Assembly: GCF_945859685.1 (NCBI RefSeq)
Contig: NC_079148.1
Location: 140,675,133-140,739,132 of the forward strand
Origin: Eupeodes corollae
Taxonomy: Eukaryota > Arthropoda > Insecta > Diptera > Syrphidae
Length of the DNA: 64,000 nt
Direction: 5' to 3'
Both the position numbers and the translations under genes were made by a program. Shown here piece after piece: positions 49,056 through 60,200 of this stretch (positions within the stretch are counted from its first letter, which is position 1; every line of letters starts with the position of its first letter). The notes beneath the pieces were generated by a model that saw only the letters and a program-made list of their open reading frames with translations, was not told where the DNA came from and searched no databases.

Positions 49056-49913
49056 TTTTTGTTGTTTAAAAAATAAAATCAATAAAAAAGAAATTAATTT
49101 GAAACTCTAAAATATTACTACATCAAAAAAGAAAGAGAGAGAAAGGAAAGGAGTGGAAACAGGTCAACATTTTATTTATAAGACAACAATTACCTGAATT
49201 GAATAAGTAATTGATAAGTGACTATAACAACAACATCAAGTCTAAGTCCATGTCCAATTGATTGAACTTAATAAGACATCGTTGCTTTTTTCTTTTAATT
49301 AGAAGAAAAATAAAAATAAAATACACATTAGCCAGCGCAGTGGTTGAAAAATTCAATCACGACCCGGGTGTTACGAAATCGGTCTTCCAAAAACGGTCTT
49401 TCTATGTTTTAACTTTTCTGTAGCATTTTTTTTGTTGGTGGTTTTAGATATTTTGTACTTTTCGCATTCTTCTATAGTTTCGACGGACGAACGAAGCGAT
49501 ATCTAGGTTCAAATTATATGAATATTCATTTGTCACCAACAGCAGCACCGCACAGCGCTACATATAAGCGTCTTGTATGTGCGTCTATTTTTAATAGCCT
49601 CAAACTCAAACCAAACAAAAATAAAAACTAAATTGTTAATTACATATTTCGACTTCATTTGTTCTTCATCGTCATCATCATCATTATTATCGTTACTCGC
49701 TGGTAATAGATACGAATACGCGTATTTTTGTTTTCTCTCATTTTAAAAATTTACGCGTATTTACTGAAGTGTTGTATTTTTGTTTTGTTTTTGAAGAGCG
49801 TTGACGCTTTTGTACGTTTTCATTGAATATTGCAACAACGGAGAGTGAGACACACTGACCAACAATATACAAATATATAAATAAAAAGGTGCGGGCTGAG
49901 GAGGGGCTGAGCA

Positions 49914-49955
49914 ATGAAATTGCTGTGCTTCCATGAATTTTTACAAATTAAATGA
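49914..49955 (+). promoter_or_regulatory. uORF of 13 codons overlapping the main start by 4 nt
   Basis: The frame MKLLCFHEFLQIK ends at TGA, whose TG is also part of the main ATG (sequence ATGA at 49952-49955). A second upstream ATG at 49933 opens a 39-codon frame that runs through the main start in another phase. Ribosomes scanning this leader would meet both before the main start, so translation is likely dampened or depends on leaky scanning and reinitiation. This is inference from sequence only. Confidence 0.4.
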
Positions 49956-50083
49956 GATCGAGCAAGACATATTGGCGCGCCATCAGGCGGTATTTTTTGT
50001 TCTTCACTGCTATTGCATTGTTACCGTTAGCATTAGTGTATTTGGTTACTAATGATCAAATATATAAAATTAAAGGATTTGAG
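49952..50083 (+). CDS. first coding exon of an unidentified type II membrane protein
   Basis: Open frame of 44 codons from ATG at 49952 to a strong splice donor, GAG then GTGAGT at 50084. It encodes a short basic cytoplasmic tail (RSSKTYWRAIRR, residues 2-13) followed by a hydrophobic helix (about 14-33: YFLFFTAIALLPLALVYLV) and the start of a lumenal stem. This is the layout of Golgi glycosyltransferases and sulfotransferases and of other type II anchors. No catalytic domain can be seen because the following exon was not found in the remaining 14 kb, so intron 1 must be large. The leader contains uORFs. I do not recognise the gene; a heparan-sulfate or glycan-modifying enzyme would fit but is not shown. 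Confidence 0.6.
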
Positions 50084-51419
50084 GTGAGTTTATGTTTCTA
50101 GTTTTTTTTGTTTTTTTCCTTACCATCAACTTTCTTCACAGTGCAGCAATATTTTTTTTGTCCAGCTATTTCAAAATCATTCACCAAATAATTTGACTAA
50201 TAAATTTGAATTGAAACATTTTTATTTCACAAACATAACCATACCTATACAACATTGCTGTATACAAACATGAAGGGATTTTAATTTTTTTACAAATTCT
50301 TTTTTGTTGAGGCAGAATTATTATATTTTGAACTTTTATGTATTTGTAAATGTGTTCTGATTTTTTTAAGTGTTTTGCTCTCGAAAACTGAAAGCCGGCA
50401 AAATTTTTTTTGAGTAGGTACAAGTGGGTCTTAATGTAAACAGAGAACTTAAATTGCTTAAGTAAACAAAACACACATCATACAAATGTTGTAATAAATG
50501 CATTAACTTCGAGTATACAATTTTGCTGATAAATACAATATTCTGAATTCAACTTATTGAATTCTGCAAACTCAAATGACATAATTTTGTAGTTGACTTT
50601 GTTTTTCTTTATTTGATTGCTACAAAAAATATGGACATTTGTATATATAAAAGTTACTAAAGTCAAGGTTTTCTCGAGAAAAAATTAAATTCTTTTGACT
50701 TTAACTTAGCCGTCAAACTCAAATTATGTCATGTAACTTACTTGATGCAATTTCCTGGAAAGTTTCTTTTGACATTTATTTATAATCTGTAAAGTTTATG
50801 ATGATAGTTATCCGATTGATGGTATTGAAATAACTTTATTGATAAATTATATCAAGTGTAAAATAACTTAAATAACAGGAAAATAAGTATTTATTTTTAA
50901 ATAAAATAAAAATATGAACTGATGAACTAGAACACTGGGCGTATACGCACTTTTTTGTAATGCAAATAGAGGGAGTTTAATTTATTTTAAACTAAATACA
51001 AAAAACACAACACAAATTAAAGAAAGTATGAAATAGTGCAGGATAAAAAGTCCATGAGCATGAAGTCCCTGACGGACTTATTTGAGTGGGTAACAAATTT
51101 CAGAAAAACTCCTGTGAACTGAAAATGTTTTGAAGACCTCAGTTATGACTTTATGATTTCTTTTTACTCATGTTCATTGATTTTCATTTTCAAATATCAT
51201 AATAAATTTAGTGTTTGAGAAAAGTATTTATTTTTGACAGACTTTTTTAAAAAAAAGTTTTGAACTTTTAACCCGTCCAAATAAGCCGAAAGGTTTTAAA
51301 CACTTTTGGCGTTTGCACTTTTGACACTGTGCAGCAGTGTTATATATGTATATAAAAAGACAACCTTTAGATGCAAATATACATTGAGTTTGTCTAAAAT
51401 AGTGGCACATATTCTACCT
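50084..51419 (+). other. start of a large intron, no other feature
   Basis: Follows the strong donor of the membrane-anchor exon. The sequence is A/T-rich with no exon-like segment on either strand. It is presumably intronic, as is everything to the window end if the gene continues beyond it. Confidence 0.45.
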
Positions 51420-52330
51420 TATAACTGCTTCGAAACATTAAAAAAGGGGTGTATCAAAGGGTATTGAAAATATGAGATTTTTTTGAGTTGAAAATTAATT
51501 AGTGCATCTTGGGATTTTGTTATTAACAAATAATTTTGTTTGTTTTTTATTGTAAAAACTCGAAAAAGTTTGAGTAACTTTAATTTGAAATCGTAACTAA
51601 AACCAAATAGAAATTAAGTATAACTTTTTTTTAGAAAATTGGTGCACAACATAATTATGGTTTTTTTGGCGCTAACGTTTAAAAAAGGAAATTTAATACA
51701 AAAAAATACTTCCTTGCATTTTTTCTGTTTATTTTTTGACAAAAAAATAAAATTTAAGTTTAAAAAAATTAATTCTGAGCATAAATTGAAACCAAAAAGA
51801 AGTGAGACGCTCTCTCAGGAAAATAAAATAAATTATAATGCTTGAAAATGCTAAACACTTTTGAATTATATTTGAATAAAGTTTTGAAAATCTCTTACCA
51901 CATGGTTTAGAATTGTATAGTTTTTTGATACAACTTGAAAAATCGTCCATGTTATTTTTTTTTAAAATTATTTCATATAAAAACTTTTAATAAAAGCTGT
52001 TTTTCTTGAAGAGCTTAAAATTAAGCATGCTTGCAGTTTTACAATTCAAACAATACAATTTTTTCCAATATTTCATCAGTGTTGTTTAAAACAATAGTGG
52101 TCGAAGTACATACGGATTGAGATTCAAGTATTGTATGTTTAATAGTAGAGTATTACGAATATTGTAAAATACTGAAGTTCAAAATTCTAACCAGCCAAGA
52201 AGTGGTCGAAATACTGATTTTCTGAATTTTGTACCCTACAATATGATACTGTTTGGCCAAAATACTGTATGAACAAATCAGTGTTTTCCATAATGCTGTT
52301 ACTCCAAATTTTTCATCACAAAGTACTGTA
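51420..52330. repeat. diverged interspersed repeat, copy 1
   Basis: Several blocks recur in the same order at 54000-54880: AAACATTAAAAAAGG, then a block ending in a TTTTTATTGTAAAAA-like run, then TTTGTAGTTTTACAATT-type text, then AAATATTTCATCA followed by TATGTTTAA-AGTAGAGTA. Similarity is patchy, so the family is old. No coding frame is conserved. The hAT remnant lies between the two copies. Confidence 0.4.
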
Positions 52331-52677
52331 CAAAGTGTGTTTTTGGCTAATTTGTTTTTTAAACATTAAATGTATGAAACTAATTTTATACATATATGTA
52401 CATATACAAATTTATGAAAACAATACCTAAAAGGAAATTAAAAAGTCAAAACATTGATATGTTTACATAAAAAATGGTCTTCAAGCTTAAAACATTCTAG
52501 GAACACACACAATTAATGTTTATTTAAGGAATCTTAATACGTGGTTACAATTATAAAATGTTTTGCTAAATAAGCGTTAATTTAAAATGTTGTGATACTT
52601 CATCCTTCAAAATATACTGTTTTAAATATTCTAAACTTCAAAATTTTCTAAAAGCTGCAAAAGAACAAAGGTGGGCA

Positions 52678-53956
52678 CAGAGCCGAATTTAGAGGTCCAG
52701 AGGCCTCGGCGAAATAAAGGAGAAGAGGCCCCCTCGCCTAAATTATTTCAAAGTAAAGTAATACATTTTTTTCTCTCGAAATAAATAATTTATTGTGAAA
52801 CCAAGTAGATTCCTTTAGTATTGAACAAACACATTATATAAATATAAACGGAAAAAGATTTATCTGAATTTAAATGATAGGGTTAACGAACGGAACCTTT
52901 CGAGCTTTTTTTTGACAAAAAATCGTTACTGATTTAGTTGAAATCCAGTTCTCGGAATAAATGGCTTTCAATGCTTAGCTTCGATAGACAGTTTTGTCCC
53001 ATCGTGGTTCGCAGCCTATTTTTTTAAAATTTTCATTTTTGAAAATGAGCGCTCTCCAGTGCAATTTATTACCATCAAAACCAAATACATTCTCAATGCA
53101 ATTTCGAGGTTTGGGAATGAAATTTTTACTTTCGAGAATTTGGTAGTAAAGTAGTTCAGGCGTCCTTTTCCTTTTTGTATGAGTCGATTAAAGACACAAA
53201 TTGAGCCAACTTATTACCAAGACTAGGCTCTAAATCATCCGGATACACTTTCACCAATGCCTCTGCTGCAGAGTGCAAATTTTTAGCATCCATCTTCTTG
53301 ATGTGATTCAGGAAGCCAATCTTCAACGTACAGCTTCATAGGCATGCAATCTTTCAGTAAAAGAAACGGATAGCTGGTCAATCACTTCGTGTTTTTCCTT
53401 GGGTGAATATTTGCGTCTTGTGCTTTCCCGTAATCAAGCGGATTCAACCTAAAATTTCTCATTCTGGTGCGGGTGCGTGATTCATCAGTATGGGATATTT
53501 TTTTGGCTGCTTCTTCGTATTTATCAAAATCATTCCGATTGAAGAATCATCTTCAGGTCTTGCAACATCTTGTTTGTAGCGTTGAATCACTCCAGTATAT
53601 CGTTCCAAAATATTTTAACAAAGCGGTTTCAAGACCACTCATCTTCTATAGAAGGTGCGTTGCCTTATTCCTCACGATGTCTTTTTGCTCTTTATTGGAA
53701 GATATGCTGGTCAGAGATTCTTCGATTTCCGAATAGCCGTTGACTAAGGCCTCGTAGCATTCAGCTCGACAAGGCCAACGAAGGTCGCTGAACTTTTTCA
53801 AGACGAAAAATTGACCGTTTTTCTTCTCCGAAAATTTCTCAATCAGAGTTTGGTGCCGCTCTGTATTGGCTGTGAAAAACGTTTACAAATTCTGCACGAA
53901 ATCAAAGAAATAAATAGGGCTTCCGCCCCGGTTGCCAGCCACTCAATCCGGCCCTG
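52678..53956 (-). pseudogene. hAT transposase remnant with terminal inverted repeats
   Basis: The minus strand encodes, with stops, KFSDLRWPCRAECYEALVNG (about 53800-53740), then a central part with NFRLNPLDYGKAQ near 53440, and the C-terminal dimerisation segment with NCTGERSFSKMKILKNRLRT followed by LSIESHLFRELDFN (53080-52940). These match the ZMYM1-like hAT group. The termini are CAGAGCCGAATTTAGAGG at 52678 and, on the minus strand, CAGGGCCGGATTGAGTGG at 53956, matching at about 14 of 18 positions. The DNA-binding N-terminus is gone, so this is an internally deleted dead copy. No clear 8-bp target duplication was seen. Confidence 0.8.
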
Positions 53957-53999
53957 TTCACTTATATTCTAAGGGTGCATTTTCCTAAAAAAGCGTAAA

Positions 54000-54880
54000 A
54001 ATCTACTTTATTACTGATCTAAAACATTAAAAAAGGAATATCTTAACATATGTACATAGAGTACATGTGTTTGTTTTTAGTGTTAACAAAATAATTAGTT
54101 CACCTTGAGCTTTTGTTGTTAAAAAATAAAAGTTTTTTTCTCGTTGCTATCCCTAAATAATTTGCAAAATTTAAGCGGAAAGACTACTTCAACTTTCCAC
54201 ACGACATCGAAACAATTATTGGCAGTTGAGAATTCCATTAGTTCCGTTTAAACGTGTTTGCTTTGCTTATTTATTATAAAAGGCAATACGAAATTTGTTA
54301 GTTAGCAAAACGAAAAGAAATATTTAAAATTGTAGAATCCCTTAGAAAATTGCTATATAGTAAATTGATAAACCCTTAACAATAGGTTGTTTCAAAATAA
54401 ATCAACTTTCTACAAAAATATCAGACTTATTTGAAGAATATTTTTTTAAATATATTTTTATACGTATGTACATTTTTTAAAATAATTGATTTCATACTTT
54501 ACAACCTTATGGGAGTATAATGCAACTTTTCATTTATGCTTTTCAAAAATTTTCACCGATGATTTTTTGAAATTATCTAATAGCTATTAACAAAACTTGT
54601 TTTCAAAACAATACATGCGGTTTGTAGTTTTACAATTTACACAATACAATTTGTCTAAATATTTCATCAATTGTTGAAAACTTCAGTTATGTATTGCTTG
54701 AGATGGAAGTATTTGTATGTTTAAAAGTAGAGTAGGTAGAGTATAATATCAACTCTAAACAAAGCTAAGATCCAAGGTCCATAAAACGGTACGTATTTTT
54801 CATACTGTATGTCAAAGTTTTGTACTACAAAATTCTACACTACTAATTGGGGTTGGTCAGAATTCTGTATTAAATGGGCT
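54000..54880. repeat. diverged interspersed repeat, copy 2
   Basis: Direct-orientation relative of 51420-52330, on the other side of the hAT remnant. The best-preserved block is at 54600-54745 (TTTGTAGTTTTACAATTTAC onward). Confidence 0.4.
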
Positions 54881-55147
54881 GATAATAGAAAATGAAAACT
54901 CTTTGATACAACAGATTTTTGAAATAAGGAATCACAACCAGTCTCAGTACGAAAGGAACTTTTAAGGAAATAGTTTAAAATGACTGTTTGCAACATTATT
55001 TTGCAATTTTCTTCAACATGATTCCAAAATTCAATGTGACAAACATATTTGTACTTTTTTATCTACGATAACGTTTTTAATGTGAAAAGTTTCATAGCTT
55101 TTTTTCTTAAAATTGTACGAGTATATAGGAATGGTATCATGTAAATA

Positions 55148-55428
55148 CCCGTGGCATTATGGATTGTGCGTTGGACTGTGGTGCCAGAGGTCTAGGGTTC
55201 GATCCCTGCCTATATTATCTAAAGTTTTTTCACTGGTACTGCCTTTTGTGAGGAATTGACAAATTCTCCAACAATAATTCTTGTCATGAAAAGGGCTTAA
55301 AAACTGTAGGTCCCATCCATCCCTGACAACAGTACTCGCACACAGGAATAGTTGAAGGTTGTAAGTCACTAGGACCTATTTCTCAACGGACTGTTGTACC
55401 ACCCAATTTATTTATTTTTACAGGTATC
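55148..55428 (+). repeat. tRNA-derived SINE, head to tail
   Basis: The head resembles a tRNA. An A-box-like TGGCATTATGG lies at 55152-55162 and a perfect B box GGTTCGATCCC at 55196-55206, 33 bp apart. The anticodon-loop position reads CTGTGGT, so a tRNA-His-like origin (GTG) is possible but unproven. The body includes CTGGTACTGCC, AATTGACAAATTCTCCAACA, ACTGTAGGTCCC and ACTCGCACACAGGAAT, and the tail is ACCCAATTTATTTATTT. Compared with the copy at 7041-7290 it has lost about 33 bp around the GCCGTTCGG hairpin. The cloverleaf cannot be completed, so it is not a tRNA gene. Confidence 0.8.
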
Positions 55429-58400
55429 TTAATAACAGCTTATGAGCATTTTTAATAAAATTAATGCAATATCGAAAATTATTTAACTGAATTTTGAAAA
55501 TATGTATAAAGATTCAAAGATATCACCAATGTTGTTGCAAAAACACTCTTCACAACACTTCAAACTTCATACATAAATTAAGTTTATTTTGATTGGCAGT
55601 ATTTAAAAAAAAAAAAACAGATGAATACAGTGACTTAGACTTTTTTGGCGATTATTTTGAATATTTTCAACTTACGGATGAATATTTTAAATTTATACAC
55701 ATATGTTTTTATGTAACTTTGTGTTTGAAAGAGTTTTTATCTAGCGTACAGCTGAAAAGGCAGACAGAATTCAATACTTTAAATATATAAAATCATATTT
55801 CGGCAAGCGCAATTATTACTCATTGTTTTTTTTTTTTCATATACCAAACTAAAAATACCTAGCAATTGAATCTTCTGGATTCTAATCTGCAATTGAACTT
55901 GTAAATTAATGAATTTGACCCAAAAAAGTTGATAACGTTTGCACTAATTTATTTAATAGTATCAACAAAATACTTTACAATACAATAAAGTTATGAGTTT
56001 TTGATTGAAATATTTTTTTTTGAATTAAAATTAAAATAAACTAGGACTTTCCATGTGATAAGGGCAAGTCCATATTTAAGAGGACTTAAAGAGCAGATCC
56101 AAATAAAAAATTGCAGTAATTACTTATAATATTCATACTAAACAAAATCATTAAAAAAATGTAAAAATAAGAAATTTCTTTGATATCGTATCACTTTAAA
56201 ACATACGTAACACAATTCACATTCAAAGAGTGTTTTTTTTTTTTGATTTCCCACAAATGGTTAAGGTTGATGCAAGGTCCTCAAAAACAATTAAAATCTT
56301 TTGGTTTTCTTGTCTGTTCACTAAAGTAAATTTCGTCTAGCTTTTCTTGGACATTTCTGATTTTGAATCCCCTACTGGAGTTCGTTTAACTTACAAATAA
56401 AAAAAACATAGGAAGCACAATGAATCATAAATCTGTTATAACTTTTCCTGACATCTTGCATAATTGGTGCGTACTTACATTATTTAAGGCATCTTGTTCA
56501 ATCATATAAAACACATAACCTCTTAGCAAAAGGTTCTGATAATGTATTTTTAAAAACTATTTTTGAGTTAAATTTAAAGGGACAGTGTGAACTTAAACTG
56601 TCATAAACGTTTTTATGTTCAAAAAGTTAGTGTAGGTGGGGTTCTTAAACAGGATAACATTTTTTTCCCTTAACACAAATATTTTACATGTACTTAGATA
56701 CATGTATAGATGTCATGATATTTTTGTATAATAAAAACAATGGTTAAGGTAGGTAGGTACTACACATATAAGATATGAATATACAAAGGTATCTAACTTT
56801 ACCTTATGTTATTTTTTGTGTTGTTGTCATTAAAAAAAAAAACACTCAAGGTTTTTGCACTTAATCTAACCTAGATTTTACATATGCGAGGGCGACCGGG
56901 ATATGTAAAAGTTTCTAAAAATCATCAAGATACAAGAAAAAATGGGGATTATATTTTTAACATTGAAGTGTGGAAGAAAATGAAATACAAAAAAAACAAC
57001 AAAAATGGAAGAAATTTAGTGCATGATACTTCAACCACATTTAATACGCCTACCTTATTCCACTCTCTTGAATATTTACGAATATACGTACTCTAAGTTA
57101 AAGAACTGTTATATAGGGTCAAGGGAATTTCTGCCGATAGGAAAAGTTTGGTACATATGTAAATTATTTAGGGTGCAGTAATTGCAATTTCGTTGGATAT
57201 GTTTTTTATTTTTTTGTTTGTTTAGAATTGGGGGAATTATTGGGGCCAAAATTAGGTCATCTGAATTGGATCGAAGTTTAAATCAAACAAAATTAATTAA
57301 AAAGAAATCATGTTCAATGTATGCATGCATATACAGCTCTGGTCAAAAGAATAGATACATTTTTTCTTTAAAGTTTAGATATATTTTGAAATTATTTAAT
57401 TTAGAAACCTTATATTCACTTAGTTCATAGTGATTTACAACTTAGATCAAAATGAAGGAACACTTACAAAAGACTTGTTTATTTAAAATTGTTGGTATTA
57501 TTTTTGATCTGGAATCCACATGACACAAGGTGCATCGATACAATATATTTAAAAGTCATTTTTGTACTGTATAATAGGGACTTATCTATAAGTATTTTTT
57601 TAAAACTGGACTACAGTTCTGCAAGAATGTAACTCAATGTCATGAAATCCACAGAAACCAGATTATCCATCCATTTAATATGAATTTAAGGAACAGAAAA
57701 AAAATGTACTTAAGTGAAATTGCCTTAATTCCCATGCTAAGTTGGAACAATCTAACCTTTTTATGAGTTCTTAGTACAAAATACAAAATTTGAACAGAAA
57801 ATTTATTTCTAACAACAATTATCAGAATCTTGAAACTTTCTGTATTTTGATAAATATTGACAAGCTTCACCCAATTCAAAATCTCGCAAGGCTTTTATTT
57901 TATCGTTTTTAAAATCTCGTAAACTAATGTATTTTGAAAATAAGTAAACATTAACCCTGTTTTTCTTAAAAAAAAATTATTGTTCATAATGACTTATCAC
58001 TACAGCTTCCAAAAATTGCGCCAGATTTTGTTGGTTTGCTAGAAAGTTATTCATATACTCTAGTGAAAGTAAAAAGTTGTAAATAAATAAAATGCACGAC
58101 TAGATCATACGAACTTGCTCATGTATCCAAACAGTTTGTTTACAAATATGTAATGTATTTTAAAATTTAAAAATGTTCCTGCAAAATTAGTTTGTTATCA
58201 AAAACATAAACGTCATTAAAAAACCTTAATTTGTCTAAATTTCTTTTTGAAAATCGTAAGACGGTTTTTTTTTTTATTAATGTTCATAAATAACATTTGT
58301 ATTTGAGTTTAAAAATATTTTTAATATGCAGTTATTTAGAGCTTGTCAATATAGATTTGCCAGTAATTTAATGTCTTAAATCTGAGAAAAAAATGAATAA

Positions 58401-58959
58401 CATACTAAAACTAACCTGTTTTGTTTGTCTATCAAACAATGTAATTTATTAATACATTGAATTTTAAATGAAATCAATATGCACGCATAGAATACCATTT
58501 CGGGAACGCGTCCTAATGTACAATCTTCAACAACAAGACCAAAACATGATTGAAAAATGTAGATTATTTAACCCCTGTAATTACTTAATACACCGTATTT
58601 TGTATACAAAATCTAGTTTTAGAAAGAATACTAAAAGTTTATTTATTTTTAACTATACAAATGCAAAAATAGTTTGTCCAATACCACACAATACATTTCA
58701 GTGAAATGTAAATGCAGCCATTCGGTGTCAAACGTCAGTAGAGGAAGAGAACAATAACAAAGCCGGCTGTCAGAGTATTTATCGTCAAATAAATTATATC
58801 TAAATGTTAAGTACCTTTCTATTCATTATTCGTAGAGCGTACATTCTGTCAATCGGTAAACGCATTTATTACATTTAATTATTGATGAAAATCTTTTTTA
58901 CGACTCGAAGTAACGAAGAAACCTCAAATATGTTCCTATTGACAAAAACAAGACCGAAT
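55429..58959. other. gene-free stretch, probably intronic
   Basis: A/T-rich with no supported exon. Open frames of 60-82 codons (for example 56884-57096 and 57182-57430) are Lys/Asn-rich and lack motifs or splice context. Confidence 0.5.
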
Positions 58960-59268
58960 TTAAGATGGCAGCGTATAATCGAAGGCGCTCTTATTTGAAA
59001 TCGTCATTTCGTGAACGGTCATTTCGGGAACGATCCCGGACATGATTTTACGTATTTTCCTTGTACAAGATTTTTTATGTATTGTTTTCATTATTGCTTA
59101 TTTAATATTGATACATAATATACCCATGTTATTAAACAAATCCTCAATCATGTGCTTTGCTTTATTCTTGTTAATTTTATCAAACTTAGAAAAACGTTCC
59201 CGAGCTGATGGTTGCTCTAAGATATTTCTTACTAAAAAAGTATATAATTCTGTGCGCTGCCATCTCAA
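58960..59268. mobile_element. candidate MITE with short imperfect inverted termini
   Basis: TTAAGATGGCAGCG at 58960-58973 is matched, with one mismatch, by the complement at 59255-59268. Between them is non-coding sequence with two copies of a TCATTTCG-TGAACG-like phrase. The size (309 bp) suits a MITE, but flanking duplications were not recognised, so this is tentative. Confidence 0.35.
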
Positions 59269-59625
59269 AGTTTATTAATATACAAATTTCGGTGATTTTG
59301 AGCCAGATACATTTTACATTGCAATTTCGAAAAAAATGATTACCTGTTTAACGTTCGAAAACAAAATGTTTAATATAATTCTAAAAATCAAGAATAAAAA
59401 CGATGATATTTTTAATCATCAAGTATTATTGAACCAGTATAAGACCTTGTGCAGAAAAATATTGAAATCGGTTTATTATTATTTTAGCAAACTTAAAAAC
59501 AAAATAAAAAATTCTGGAGCAATACAAAAACATATTTTTAATTGAAAAAAAACTAAGAAAAGAAAATGTAGAGAAAATTTATAAAAAATCTGTCCGTTCA
59601 TTTTTGATAAAATTTTAATTTTCGA

Positions 59626-59738
59626 TTTTTGACCAAAATACTTGTATTACTATTGTTATTTTTAGTCAGCTTTAAGCTGACAAGTATTTTTGACCAAAAT
59701 ACTTGTATTACTATTGTTATTTTTAGTCAGCTTTAAGC
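59626..59738. repeat. recent local duplication, 61-bp period
   Basis: About 52 bp starting TTTTTGACCAAAATACTTG is repeated exactly 61 bp later, the only separation being GACAAGTA-like sequence at the junction. Identity between the two units appears complete, so the duplication is recent. Confidence 0.8.
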
Positions 59739-59744
59739 CTTTAT

Positions 59745-60200
59745 TTTTAAATTTCAACTTAACGACCTAATGGCGAAGACAGATAGACGGACGGAATCGA
59801 GGGGACCTACATGTGTACTTTTTGTACCACCATAATGTCATGTTTAATTTAAATCTCGAGTTCGACATTTTTTACGAATGCACCTTCTACCTATCAATAA
59901 CATTTCTTCAATATCATCATAAACATGTCTTTATCTATCTATCTGCATAAAGTTGAGCACGCCAATGAACTATTCCTTATTCGTTTTAGACACCTACTTA
60001 ACTACACACTCAATAGGCGATCGCCTTACAATTTAAACATACATGTTCTTCCTCTTTCTTATCTTTAGATGATTTATTTTCCATCCTGGTTACTCTAATA
60101 TGAAATTAAAGCTTTGAACAAACTAGTTGAATACACAAACAATAATTGTTTTCGTTAAGTATGCTTATAAGTATTTTTCATTTCCGGGATGAGTTGTGTC
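59745..60200. repeat. fragments of the long-TIR repeat family
   Basis: At 59770-59870 the inverted GTCTG module appears (AGACAGATAGACGGACGGAAT, then ATCTCGAGTTCGACATTTTT). From 59880 the phrases CTACCTATCAATAACATT, CATGTTCTTCCTCTTTC and CATTTCCGGGATGAGTTGT match the segment 5068-5141 of the first copy, interrupted by unrelated sequence at about 59935-60040. Confidence 0.55.

Noticed and set aside
55148..55215. Possible tRNA gene
   Set aside because: The A and B boxes are present, but acceptor and anticodon stems do not pair properly and the sequence continues into a SINE body and tail.
56240..56400. Minus-strand text resembling the N-terminal part of Tc1 transposases
   Set aside because: Only a few scattered residues fit and no catalytic block follows; the match is not strong enough to call.
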